A stretch of DNA of 64,000 nt from the NCBI GenBank assembly GCA_023053685.1, contig JALIGW010000003.1, positions 138,567,126 through 138,631,125 of the forward strand, given 5' to 3'. This document shows, in pieces, positions 1 through 10,719 of this stretch (the first letter of the stretch is position 1; every line of letters starts with the position of its first letter). Under the pieces are notes generated by a model, which worked only from the letters and a program-made list of their open reading frames with translations, did not search any database and was not told the DNA's origin. The DNA is from Diadophis punctatus similis. Lineage: Eukaryota > Chordata > Lepidosauria > Squamata > Dipsadidae. The position numbers and the translations under genes were made by a program.

Positions 1-37
1 GTAAGAAAAACCTAAAAAGGGAAACAGAAATAACATT

Positions 38-692
38 TCAAAGCTTAATATCAAGTTTGGAGATCCAGTCAGTAGCTGCCGTTGTTGTGCAGAGGAAGTC
101 CCTACAGTCTCCTGGATATCTTCTGTTAGGGCATTCCCTCACTATATGCTGAATAGTCTGTCGAGAAACCCCGCAATCACATTGTGCTGAAGGTGTCTTT
201 CCCTATTTATGCAAGGAGTCAGCACACACCCCATGAGTTGTTCTAATTCTATTATATGTCACCCACATGTATCGGGGTAGGCCAAATCCTGGAGGTATAC
301 TACTAGGGCTAATGTGCCCAGAGACATCTTGGGGGGTGCAGCTATTCCACTCCTCCATCCACTTTTGTGTAATATTCTGATGGTCAGCCATCAACTTACG
401 CGCTGTCAAGAGTGGTGGATTTCTTGATTTTAATCAACATCTTAAGAGGTCAGGAATATATCCATGTATGGGTAGAGAGGAATTTACCAGGATCTTGCTG
501 TACTCCTGAATAAGGGCTTCTTGTCGTCGTAAGTGCGGGGGAAGTATGTGACTAAGAACTGGTAGCCAGTGACTAGGTGTTGATTTTATACACCCAGTAA
601 TTAGACTCATCGTATGGTTAAGTTGAACATCAATAAGTCCTGTATGTGAGCTGTTTAACCATACAGGTGCACAGTACCTGTATGGGAGGTAA
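38..692 (-). mobile_element. Non-LTR retrotransposon RT C-terminus, I/Jockey-like
   Basis: Read on the minus strand, one frame runs from about 692 to a stop at 38-40 and gives the end of a LINE reverse transcriptase. It includes CAPVWLNSSHTGLIDVQLNH, then LPRYMWVTYNRIRTTHGVC, and a terminal CDCG..HIV..CP zinc-knuckle-like motif typical of I/Jockey-type elements. Two in-frame stops break it (TGA at 434-436, and TAG at 203-205 where the family usually has Trp after HK). The catalytic palm (YADD box) is absent, so only the C-terminal third is left. It is unlike the CR1, L2, BovB and L1 remnants elsewhere here. The exact clade is uncertain. Confidence 0.75.
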
Positions 693-844
693 TGTTACTC
701 GCGTCCGTGGCAATCCTTAAGTCACACGTGCCTCCTGGGTGGTGCTAAATGAGTAACAGACAGACTGGTAGCCAGACATCCACAAGGATCTCCTGGCTTC
801 ACACACAACCCCACGGTTCTTTTAAGGACCTTTTAAGTACAGCG

Positions 845-1227
845 GAATAGAATAGAATAGAATAGAATAGAATAGAATAGAATAGAATAGAATAGAATAG
901 AATAGAGTAGAGTAGAGTAGAGTAGAGTAGAGTAGAGTAGAATAGAATAGAATAGAATAGAATAGAATAGAATAGAATAGAATAGAATAGAATAGAATAG
1001 AATAGAATAGAATAGAATAGAATAGAATAAGGGAAGGGAAGGGAAGGGAAGGGAAGGGAAGGGAAGGGAAGGGAAGGGAAGAGAGGAGGAGAGGAGAGGA
1101 GAGGAGAGGAGAGGAGAGGAGAGGAGAAGAGAAGAGAAGAGAAGAGAAGAGAAGAGAAGAGAAGAGAAGAGAAGAGAAGAGAAGAGAAGAGAAGAGAAGA
1201 GAAGAGAAGAGAAGAGAAGAGAAGAGA
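845..1227. repeat. Complex pentanucleotide array (AATAG to AGTAG to GGGAA to AGGAG to AGAAG)
   Basis: A continuous 5-bp periodicity with successive motif blocks: GAATA, GAGTA, GAATA again, GGGAA (about 1030-1082), GAGGA/GAGAG, then GAAGA to 1227. It abuts the 3' end of a minus-strand CR1 copy, whose natural tail is AATAG. Long frames read through it are low-complexity artefacts. Confidence 0.95.
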
Positions 1228-1322
1228 ATTCTTTATTGGCCAAGTGTGATTGGACACACAAGGAATTTGTCTCCGTTGCATAAGCTGATGGCTTGTGATG
1301 CTGACTCTTATAAACTGCCATA
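1226..1322 (-). mobile_element. CR1 (snake L3-type) LINE 3' tail
   Basis: The phrase AATTCTTTATTGGCCAAGTG and the ACACACAAGGAATTTGTCT that follows recur at 17877-17915 (same strand) and, reverse-complemented, at about 49200-49240. They are the 3' untranslated end of one LINE family. Only about 95 bp survive before the array. Confidence 0.8.
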
Positions 1323-2463
1323 CAATATAGTCATTCAGCTATTCCCTTAAGTATCTGGGGCCCATTATCCCCAGACTCCATGTAAAACCTGGATCAGACT
1401 AATTTGAAATTTTATTTATCAGCAAGATTTACGCTTTCTAAACATTTCAGAGAATGACCTCAAAGTAAATAAACCAGCAAGAGACCTGCAGTGCATTATC
1501 CGCGTCTGGATAGTATCTGATAATGTTGTAAACATTTACATTGGCGAATTGCGGGCTGGAATATCAAACTGCTAGGGAAGATCTGCTTAGACTATAATAG
1601 TATCCCCTAGGTGGAATATGTGTGTGGCATGAGTGTGCGTGTTTTCCGAAAAGGACAGTCAAGAGCCAATTTTTATGTAGTTGCCAAAGGCAAGAGAATT
1701 TCTGTGCAATTTTAAACAAACCTGACAATTGTTTGCAGCTCCAATTCTATGGGGGGTGGGGGGTGTTTCAAAATGCTTTGTTAATGAACCAGTCCATTAT
1801 AAGTTAGCCCAGCACTGTTTTTAGGCAGAGTATTTCTTTGCAAACTTATTGTCCTTATCAAATTTTAGCATCTTGCAGGGTTTTTTTTCTCACAGGAAAG
1901 GAAATTAACTGCTGTTCAGTCTGTTATTGAGGTTGAAATTAGGGCTACTTAAAAAGAAAAGTAATTCTTCTAGAAATATAAAACTTATTAAAGTTGTTGG
2001 GCTAAGTCTTGACAGAGGGTAGAGTGTTTCCTCTAAACTTTGGAGGAACAAAAATCAAGCAATTTTGATTGAGTTCATGCTCATTTTAACAATAGAGAAG
2101 AAAACATATGCATCTGTAATCAGTTTCCAAATGATAACTATTTCAGAACATCTAGTGCTGATTCATAGCTCAGTTTCTTTAAGATGAGATCACCTTTATG
2201 AGATGAAATTTAATTTACACATATGCACCAGTTGGGGATAAGGTAATGGTTCACAGCACGAACATTCTGACAGCTTCTTATATCCTACTGGATTTCTAGG
2301 AGAATCCATGGGGACTTCTCTAGGAGAATCCATGGCCACTCTTGCATCAAGTTGACTTCTTGCATTATAAAGACATCTCTAGATTCCTCTCCTTGGCCAG
2401 GAAGAACAAGGTAATCCCAGTTCTCATTGATCCACCTCATCAAAATATGACTGCTCATCATCA
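1323..2463. other. No recognisable feature
   Basis: AT-rich unique-looking sequence with no convincing exon, repeat family or RNA gene. Confidence 0.5.
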
Positions 2464-2678
2464 GGAGCCCTAGTAGCACAGTGGTTAAAGTTTAGTATTG
2501 CAGGCAAACTCTGCCAACAGCCTGGAGTTCGGCCCAAAATTGACTCAGCCTTCTATCCTTCCAAGGTCAATAAAATGAGGACCTAGATTGGTGGGGGCAA
2601 CATGCTGACATTGTAAACTGCTCAGAGAGTGCTGTAAAGCACTGCGGAGCAGTATATAAGTTGCTATTGCTAATGCTA
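2464..2678 (+). mobile_element. tRNA-derived SINE (old copy)
   Basis: Diverged copy of the SINE seen complete at 12749 and 22506. The tRNA head is degraded (AGTAGCACAGTGGTTAAAG). The body GACTCAGCCTTCTATCCTTC and the GCAGTATATAAGTTGCTATT end are clear. The tail is an ATTGCT-type run. Confidence 0.8.
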
Positions 2679-2800
2679 CCTAACAGAATTGCCTTGGTGC
2701 ACCCGTGCTGGCACTTTTATTCACAGAAAACCTAGTGTCGGGAATTACAGTTAGATAAGGTCCTGCAAAATGATCTGGAGCACCTTTAAACTCCTAACAC

Positions 2801-3152
2801 CAGGGGTGGGTTCCACTTACCTTCGCCACCGGTTCGCATTGCGACATTTCACGTGCGTGCGCGCGCTCCGCTCACACGCACACGCGCGTCCCCTCATGCG
2901 TTTTGGCTTCCGCACATGCTCAGAAGCAGGAATTAGCCCGAAACACAGCTGAGGAGCTCATCAGCTGTGCTTTGGGCGCAGAAATAAAGGACAGAATTCA
3001 CCCGCGGGCGGGCGGGAGGGCCCTTTTTCAAGCCGCGGAAGGGGAAAAATCCCCAGAAAAAGATGGCGGCGCACACGGACCGACAGTGATGTCACCAGCG
3101 GGTTGCCACCGGTTCGGGCGATCCAGTCTGAACCGGGATGAACCCACCCCTG
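2801..3152 (+). mobile_element. hAT-like MITE, CAGGGGTGGGTTC family
   Basis: 352-bp element with inverted ends CAGGGGTGGGTTC / GAACCCACCCCTG and a perfect 8-bp target duplication CCTAACAC (2793-2800, 3153-3160). The 8-bp duplication and CAG..CTG ends fit the hAT superfamily. It has no transposase frame and is CpG-rich inside. It carries AAGATGGCGGC (YY1-like) near 3060-3070. Confidence 0.93.
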
Positions 3153-3160
3153 CCTAACAC

Positions 3161-5860
3161 CATAGTCTTAGAAGAAGAAAAAAAGGAGGCAAAATTGCCT
3201 TTTAAAAATCTCTATCTAATTGTCAAACCGGAGATCTTAAAATGCAGCATTTCTCCAAATTTCTCCAGGGGAAGGAGAAATCCAACCATTTCTCAAGGGC
3301 AGGGACAGTAAAACTGCTATTGAAAAAAACCTATGAGACAAGTTCCTTTATGGTGGCTTTAGGTGCCCTAGAACTGAAGGATGGAAAACCAAGGAACATA
3401 GTTGGAAAAATACTTTGCATCCATGTCTCTTCCTTGAAAAAAAAAATCTAAAGGAAACCTATTGGGAAAATGTTAACATTGTATTTTGTCAATTTGAATG
3501 ACAACCAGTTTTGGAGACACACACAAAAACAAAAGAGGCAATAATCTGCTGAGTACTAGAGAAGTAGTTTGGTTCTACTTGGAGAAAACCAGTTTGGAGG
3601 TACAGCTGTGAAATATAGATTCTTTTGCATCTCTACATGACGGCTCAGAGAAGCTATGCAAAGCACCATCCAATGAGCATAGAGAGGGACGTTTCCCTCA
3701 CAGCTCGCAGCAGTCAGTTGGAGTGGAAGTGGGTGGAAGGGGAACCAAGCGCTACTTGAGCCCACACAAAGCAGAAAGTCCTACCTTGACATACCAAGCG
3801 ATATCATGTATTCCTAACCTCAAGAAATGGTCTATTCTGGCACTGAACCCATCATGTGGATCTGCTCTTAGAATTCATAAAGTCTCCTACTCCTGTCCTC
3901 ATGTTGAAAACTTACATTTCTAGAGAATCACAAATATTTCAAATGGCTAAAAAAAAAAAAAGTAAAATCAGTAAAACTGTCCCCGCTGAACTTTTGTTGA
4001 AAAGGTGTTTCTGCTTCTTAAAAGTTCTCTTGTTCCTCCTTTTTCAATGAGTTTCCCATTTCTCTTTAAACAACGGAAAGCTAAAGCGAGCCATTCCATC
4101 AACATAAGAGATGCAACCTCGACAACCTGACTTGCTAGAATCTTGCCACTTTTTTTTTTAATATCACAAAACCCACTAGAGATCTATGGGAGAAGAACAA
4201 GATTATAAGTCCCGACTCGGCAACCTATGTGAACATGTGCGCTATGAAAATTTTAGCATCTTCTCTGCTGACAGGTCTGAAACAAATCGGTATGGAGGAA
4301 ACACACTGCCATTTTGTGTGCCTGTGATCACGGGCATAAATCATTTTCTGTTTGCATACCTGGAGGGCCACCAGTAAAACAGCTGTGGGGGGGAAATGTT
4401 AATGCCTCCTCTGTGATGGAGCACAAATCAACAAACTACAGTCTCTGGCAGAACAGTATAAGCATATTTCAAAGTGACACAGCCCACAGAACCAGGGAGG
4501 CGAGGTACTCTTATTTCCATCCGCAGCTTTGCCCTTAGAGCAATACAGTTTTTCATATTTCACATTTGGCTCTATCCACTGGCAACTTCTCCTATGTGAT
4601 ACTACCGGTAGCCGAGGTCGGCAACTCATTCATTACACTGGGATTTCCATGTGGATGTTTCTCATCGGTTCTGTGGGTTAGGAAAGTCTGTTGCTTTAAG
4701 CTGTCTTGCTGTTTGCTTCTTTTTCTGGTTGGGAGCAGTTGTCTTTTCTCTTCCCCCCCCCCACCCACATCTACTGAAAGGAATGCCAATTTGTAACCAC
4801 CAAAGAAAAGAATCACAATTCAACGGTAAAGATTTGATAAACTGCTCTCCAGAATGGCATTTCTCTTTCATTTACCAAAACAGAATTGGGTGCAAAATCT
4901 GCCATTTGAAACAGCTCAAGGGCTAAAAACAGTTAAAAGGAAATGTTTTTGTTGTAATAAATTAATATAATTCTAGGTGCCCCAAAGAAGTCCTTTATAC
5001 ATCAGATTATTTAACAGATTTATTAAACAACAGAGCCTTTTTCTTTTTCTGTAGTTCGCTCATTATATGAGTTACAATTGTTCATTCACTATGAACAATA
5101 ACCAATGGGAAGGGCTCTTGAAAGGGGAATGATTTAACATTTCTATCTGGCCTTAGGCAATTGTTGCCATTTATTGGAAAATGAGAAGGTAATTACATTT
5201 TTTTAAAGGAGTGTTATTGTCTTAGAATGCAGGTTAACTTTAAACGCATAATAACAATTATTTAACTTTGAAAACTAATTGTGGCACAAAAGATACACAT
5301 TAAAGTGGAATTCACACTTGTACTTTACTGGCAATTGCTACCAAAATTAAGCAAATCCCAATGGCAGGGACTTTGCATGAAAAGATCAACCAGTAATTTC
5401 AAATGGAGTATGGTAACATTTATAGATTAAAATTTACTATGGTTACTCTCCAGAATTTAAGATTTCCTAACAGAATGCAATTAGTCCAATGATTTGTGCC
5501 TATTGCTCCATCTTATTTCTCCCCTCGCCACATCTGCAAATTCAGAGGAAAAGAAAGGGGTTGTCAGTGCTACTCCCACCTTCAACATCAACAGGATCTT
5601 TCAGCTCTTCCCTAATATGGAAAAAAGCTGAAGATGAGTCTCAACAACATGAAACTGCTGTTTGTACACCAGAGTCACGTGAAATGCCAGTAGTGTCTAA
5701 AGATGGGATAGCACTACCTTAAGAAAGCAGGTCTGTGGTTTGGGTTCCTCCTGGGCTTACAGATACTGTGGTATGGGCAAGTGTCTTACACCCTACGGTT
5801 AGGGTGGCTTTTGCTCACCTATCTGAAGCAGGAGAATCTCACTTTCATTGCTACACAGTT
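3161..5860. other. No recognisable gene or repeat
   Basis: 2.7 kb of mixed sequence. Short frames in all phases look random, and I could match none to a protein family. A C-run near 4750 and A-runs are the only simple sequence. Confidence 0.45.
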
Positions 5861-5930
5861 AAGACTATTGCAACGCACTTTAAATGTGGCTCCTTTTGAA
5901 GATCAAGTTTCGAACTACCTTAATTTCATA
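5861..5930 (+). mobile_element. Degenerate CR1/L2-type RT fragment
   Basis: AGACTATTGCAACGCACTTT and the following TGTGGCTCCTTTTGAAGA align by eye with the DYCNALYMGLPLK segment of the copies at 10028 and 14962, with a stop and mismatches. Only about 50-70 bp are alignable. Confidence 0.4.
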
Positions 5931-6084
5931 CGCCATCAAAATAATGCATAGAATCATCCAATACAGATTGGAAGCCTACATGGGTTGGGCAAAAAGATGA
6001 CAGATGTTCAAGATGGCTTTTCAAAAAGCCTGAAGAACATGAGATATTATTGTGATGCACGCTTCCTAACTGAATAAAACATGC

Positions 6085-7721
6085 CAAAAAGAAGTCAGTA
6101 TGTGTTTCATTGATTGTAAAGTCTTTGATTTGATTCTAGCATGTCAAGCTGTGGAATGTGCTTCGAAAAATAGGAATCATCTCATTGTTCTCATGAAGAA
6201 CCTATATATAGATCAGAAAGCTATAATACAGACAGTGAAACAGACTGGTTCCAGGTTGGTCAAGGAGTGCCACAAGGCTGTCTATCCTCCTCATATTTAT
6301 TCAACCTTAATGCTGAATATATAATAAGGTGTTGGAAGAAATATCCAGCTGGTTCAGTTCCAAGCCAGGAGAAAGGCACTGGAGACAAAAGAAAGGCTGG
6401 AGGCTGATTGGAAACATGGTTTAATGATGAAGCAGAACCACATGGGTGGTTCTGGGCAGCTGACCACATGGAATTGAGAGTGGGGGGGGGTTATACCTTG
6501 TCTGAGCTTTGCACTTGAGCTTCCTGTTCCTGTGCAAGAACATCTAATCTATTGGCTGTTGTAGGGGTTATGTAGGGGTCATAGCTGGCTCTATAGGTTG
6601 TCTGAGCTCCCAGGTTTGGTTGAAGTTTGGACTGCTGAGATGATGCAATGAAGAGGCTTGTGTTCTGAAAGGGTCGTTGGGCAATTCCTATTATGGCATA
6701 ATGGTTTTGTCCTGGTTTGGATCTTGAGTGAGGGCTAATCCTATCACTCTGCCTTTGTTCAGACTTTGGTGCAGGGAGTAATGGATTACCAAATCTGCAT
6801 TTCTAAAAGCTGCCCCAGCTCAGTATCTGCTTGGGGGCAGGGAGCTGGGGCTCTGAGTTTCTGTCTCCCTTAAGATTTTTCTTTTTCTTTTAGGGGAAAT
6901 ATTTTATCCTGCCTTTTTTATTATTCCTCAAAATATTTCATTCTTCTAGAAGGGGGAGGGTGGCTTCCCACAAAGGGAATTTGGATTGGAAGAAGATGAG
7001 CATGATTTTAAACTTCATTATACTGATGAGGCTATCCTGATAGCTGAAAATGCAAAGAATCTGGAGGCTTTAGTAATAAAAGTCAAGGAGCACAGTGGGG
7101 GGAAAATGGGATCAAAATTAAATGTAAAGAAGGCCAAAATAATGGCAACCAACCTCAAAATTGAGAAATAAATATACTAAAGTGAAGTGATATATTCTGC
7201 CTTTTAGGATCAATCATCAACATTAAAGAAAACAGCAGTCAAGGAGGTCAGAGATTAGCATTGTAGTTATGAAAAGATACCCAAACGATGTGATATGTCT
7301 TTACCCTCAAATATCACAATCAAGAAGCTATGGTATTCCCCGTGGCACTCTATGGAAGTGAAATTTGGACTTTGAAGACATGGCTCAGGAAGACTGTGGA
7401 TGCTTTTGAACTTGGATGTCGGGGAAGTCTCCTGAGAATACAAACCAATGGATTATCAAAGAAATCAACTTGGAGTTCTCACTTTAGGCCCAAATAACCG
7501 AGCTCACATTACCCTGCTTCAGACTCAGATGCAAAGACCTAGCACTCTGGAGAAGTCTCTAAAGCTAAGAAAGGTGGACCACCACCACTAAGGTGGATGG
7601 GCTCAGTTACAGTGGTGAGGAGTACATCATTGAAAGACCTGAAAAACCAGATTAGGGACATGCTGTCATGGAGAAAAGCTGTCTATGTGATTGCTAAAGT
7701 TGAAATTACTTGATGGCCCAT

Positions 7722-7764
<43 letters not shown>

Positions 7765-7765
7765 G
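6085..7765 (+). mobile_element. BovB (RTE) LINE, 3' part, split by an LTR insertion
   Basis: Frame segments match BovB reverse transcriptase: FIDCKVFD (fingers), NHLIVLMKNLYIDQ, then after an interruption (6330-6972) TLIAENAK-like and LNVKKAKIMATNLK segments of the palm region. Frameshifts and stops make it a pseudogene. The body degrades after about 7170 but ends in ACTTGATGGCCCATAATC plus an (AATC)n tail at 7722-7764, the usual squamate BovB 3' end. BovB supplies the reverse transcriptase for Sauria-type SINEs such as the one at 40685. Confidence 0.85.
6330..6972 (-). mobile_element. Solo LTR of a retrovirus-like element
   Basis: 643 bp that interrupt the BovB frame. On the minus strand it begins TGTGGGAAG and ends CTTCCAACA (inverted TG..CA ends), with a short duplication AAGG on both sides (6326-6329, 6973-6976). 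Minus-strand order also fits an LTR: CCAAT (CAGCCAATAG), then a TATA-like GTATAACC, then ATTAAA, then a pyrimidine-rich U5. No internal coding region is present, so this is probably a recombination product. Family not identified. Confidence 0.65.
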
Positions 7766-7803
7766 CAATAAGAATCAACCAACTTGATCCACGTATCCCA
7801 GGA

Positions 7804-8203
7804 TTAAAGATGGAATATATATATACTTATACATACATATATAGTGCGAGTAAATATGAATTGAGTAAATTAGCTTTAGAAATAAAAGTTGACATTCCAA
7901 TAGACATAGTTTATAAGAAGATAAGATCTATAATGTATAAATATAGATATAATATATAATCGAGTGTATAAAGATTAGTATTAATAGCTAATAGGCTGTC
8001 AAAGAAGCATGGTTTCATTTTTATGGTTTGTATTAGTCAGTGTTATGTTTGTAGTCGATTGGGTATGATATTTGCTTACTGTAGTGTTTTCTACAGTTTT
8101 TGTATTTGTTTTTTTTCTGTTGTGTTTATTTTTGTTGTTGTGTGTATTTAATTGTTATGTTTTTAAAGGAAAATTCAATAAATATTTTTTTTTTTTTTAA
8201 AAA
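7804..8203. other. AT-rich 400 bp between two copies of a BovB tail
   Basis: Lies between two about 175-bp near-identical segments (7632-7803 and 8204-8383). It holds T-rich stretches and ends in AATAAATA plus a T-run. No coding content. It resembles a LINE 3' UTR but is not assigned. Confidence 0.4.
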
Positions 8204-8313
8204 GAAAGACCTGAAAGACCAGATTAGGGACATGCTCTCATGGAGAAAAGCTGTCTATGTGATTGCTAAAGTTGAAATTACTTGATGGCCCATAATGAAT
8301 GAATGAATGAATG

Positions 8314-8344
<31 letters not shown>

Positions 8345-8383
8345 GCAATAAGAATCAACCAAACTGATCCACGTATCCCAGGA
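8204..8383 (+). repeat. Direct duplicate of 7632-7803 (BovB 3' end plus flank)
   Basis: Repeats GACATGCTGTCATGGAGAAA through ATCCACGTATCCCAGGA with few differences. The microsatellite inside differs: pure (AATC)n in the first copy, (AATG)n then (AATC)n in the second. Confidence 0.9.
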
Positions 8384-8449
8384 GATGATGCTTGGGGTTC
8401 CCCCCTACTGTGAAGTAACAAGAACCAATGTTTGTGTGGTGTTATTTTT

Positions 8450-8953
8450 TTAAATTATTATTATTATATTCACAAAAACTTGACATGACATAACATACAA
8501 ACATATAATCTTAGGAATTCCACTTCCTATCTTACTTATAGCTAAAGATCAGTACAAAATTTCGTATACATATATTGTAAATATTTCATTTCTAATTCAT
8601 TTCAGTATCCATTTCTTCCATATATTTGTCTGTGTAAGTTATCTTATTTACTAAATCCTCACTTCTATTATAATTTATCTAACAATTCTCTATATTATAT
8701 AATAATATAATAGTCTAATATTGAATTAAATATTACTCAATATTTAATCTCATTTAATTACTATATCATGACATAAAATATTCTAATTTCTAATTAACTT
8801 TCTATCCTATTTCGTCTAACTCCCATATAAATTTCTTTAATGTATACTCAATCCTCTATTTCTAATTATATTTATTTAGGAATCTATCTTCTCCATTGTG
8901 TAGAGACCCATATACATATATATCTAACCTGTCTTTACCATACATTTCATAAG
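8450..8953 (-). mobile_element. L1-like retroposon 3' end with target duplication
   Basis: Flanked by a 17-bp direct repeat TGTGTGGTGTTATTTTT (8433-8449 and 8954-8970). The insert starts with a T-rich run (an A tail on the minus strand) and is AT-rich like an L1 3' UTR. No coding part. The long duplication and A tail show target-primed reverse transcription. Confidence 0.65.
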
Positions 8954-8970
8954 TGTGTGGTGTTATTTTT

Positions 8971-10027
8971 CAATTGCTGCAATTGTGTTGTAATATTTGG
9001 TGCATATCTGACTAACCTCAGTACTATAGGCTTTCTAGAAGTGTTAAAACTGAACTGTTTTGGAAGATCTATGGATGACTAAGATACCAATGATATATTA
9101 TTTTTATTGGCATTTGGTAGTGCATTTGATGTTATGATTTTTAGCTTTATCGTGGATTCTTCAGTCTAGTATTGTATATGTTATTAACTCCCCAGAAAGT
9201 CCCTTCCGCCTTACTGCAGTTCCAACATAGTGAAGCTGAAAATCATGCATTGCTAAATATCCTCTGAAGTGTCCAGTAAAGAAAATATTATATTGAATAA
9301 ATCACATCTTAATATCTTAAGGTCCATATTGAATTTCTTTAAAACACTAGCCTATTGATTTTTTTTAAAGTGGAACATTCCATCTCTTTGTTTCAGATTT
9401 ATTGTTTGTGACTCTTACTGATATGCTTTGCCATTTATGTATCATTTGCACTCATTCTCTTTATCTTCTCTTCCAAGCACAATTAATTTGATATTTAATC
9501 AATTAATTGTCAGACTCGTAGTTCTTGTTGCATCACATAATATCTGAAGAGGAGGAGGAGGAGGAGGAGGAGGAGATTGCATTTTTTATATTCTGCTTTT
9601 TATAACAATTTTCCAGCACTTATAACTAAATGCAGTACAGACATAGGATGAAGAAATAATTAATATTATAATGTACTACTATCAAGAATTACTGTGTATC
9701 ATAATATAAAATAAGGAGTTTCTAACAACCTAAAAGGCCTTTGACATGCAATATCACCAACTACAGTTATACACTCAAATTACCAGGTAAGATTTATTTT
9801 AAACAACTTCATAGTGGCTCATTTTAAACTTCAAATGATCCAATCCCAAGCCTAATTCTAATTGGAATTTATTTTAAAGTACCAAACCCAGATAAGAAAA
9901 GCTGTCAACCATAATCATGACTATTCAAGAGTATACAAGAGAACTCAGCAATCCTGGCCCAATAACTGGAACAAAAGCACAGGCACATGTGCCCCTAGCA
10001 GAATTAGATATGCCCATTCTAATGGTA
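8971..10027. other. Unassigned AT-rich stretch with a (GAG)n array
   Basis: Only a (GGA)n tract at about 9548-9575 stands out. No exon or repeat family recognised. Confidence 0.45.
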
Positions 10028-10710
10028 CAATAGGGCTCTACATGGGGCTACCCTTGAAGAGTATTCGGAGACTTCAGTTGGTGCAAAATGCGGCTGCGCA
10101 TGCTGTGGTGGGTGTGCCAAGGTACACCCACGTTACACCTATACTCCGCCAGTTGCATTGGTTGCCCATCGGTCTCCGGGTACAATTCAAGGTGTTGATC
10201 ATCATCTTTAAAGCCCTGCATGGCTTAGGACCAGGTTACCTTCGGGACCGCATTTTGCCTCATACTTCCCTTCGACCGGTTAGGGCCCACAGAGTGGGCC
10301 TCCTCCAGGTCCCGTCAGCCAAACAATGTCGGCTGGCGGGCCCTAGGGGGAGGGCCTTCTCTGTGGGGGGCCCCGTGCTCTGGAACCAACTTCCCCCAGA
10401 GACCCAAACCATCCCCACCCTGCTGGCCTTCCGAAAAGCCGTCATGGCTTTTCCTGCAGGCAGGGGGTGAGACTAGTTCCACCTGAGCTCCCCCCCGGCA
10501 TGGCTGATGGTGAATATTTTTTAACTTTTTGTAAACTTTTAATTGCTGTTTTTAACTGTTGTTTATTATTAGTGTTCTCGTATAATTGCTGTATGCCACC
10601 CTGAGTCCCTCGGGAGTAGGGCGGCATAGAAGAACCAATAATAAACAAACAAACAAACAAACAAACAAACAAACAAATAAATAAATAAATAAATAAACAA
10701 ACAAACAAAC
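10028..10710 (+). mobile_element. CR1/L2-type LINE, 5'-truncated
   Basis: Starts inside the RT thumb at LYMGLPLKSIRRLQLVQNAA and reads open through RQLHWLPIGLRVQFKVL to WNQLPPE..TIPTLLAFRKA, stopping near 10470. A 5-bp deletion relative to the 14962 copy alters the last residues. The 3' UTR has CCACCCTGAGTCCCTCGGGA, a stem that pairs with GGGCGGCATA-type sequence, and the tail is (AAAC)n/(AAAT)n from 10642. Truncation at the 5' end is usual for LINE copies. Confidence 0.88.
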
Positions 10711-10719
10711 AAATAAATA

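Noticed and set aside
799..1321. Two long overlapping minus-strand frames (160 and 162 codons)
   Set aside because: They are pure translation of the pentanucleotide array (SLLFSS/LFYSI repeats) with no non-repeat domain.
7722..8345. CRISPR-like regular repeats ((AATC)n blocks)
   Set aside because: Simple tetranucleotide tails of BovB with no spacers. Eukaryotic context.
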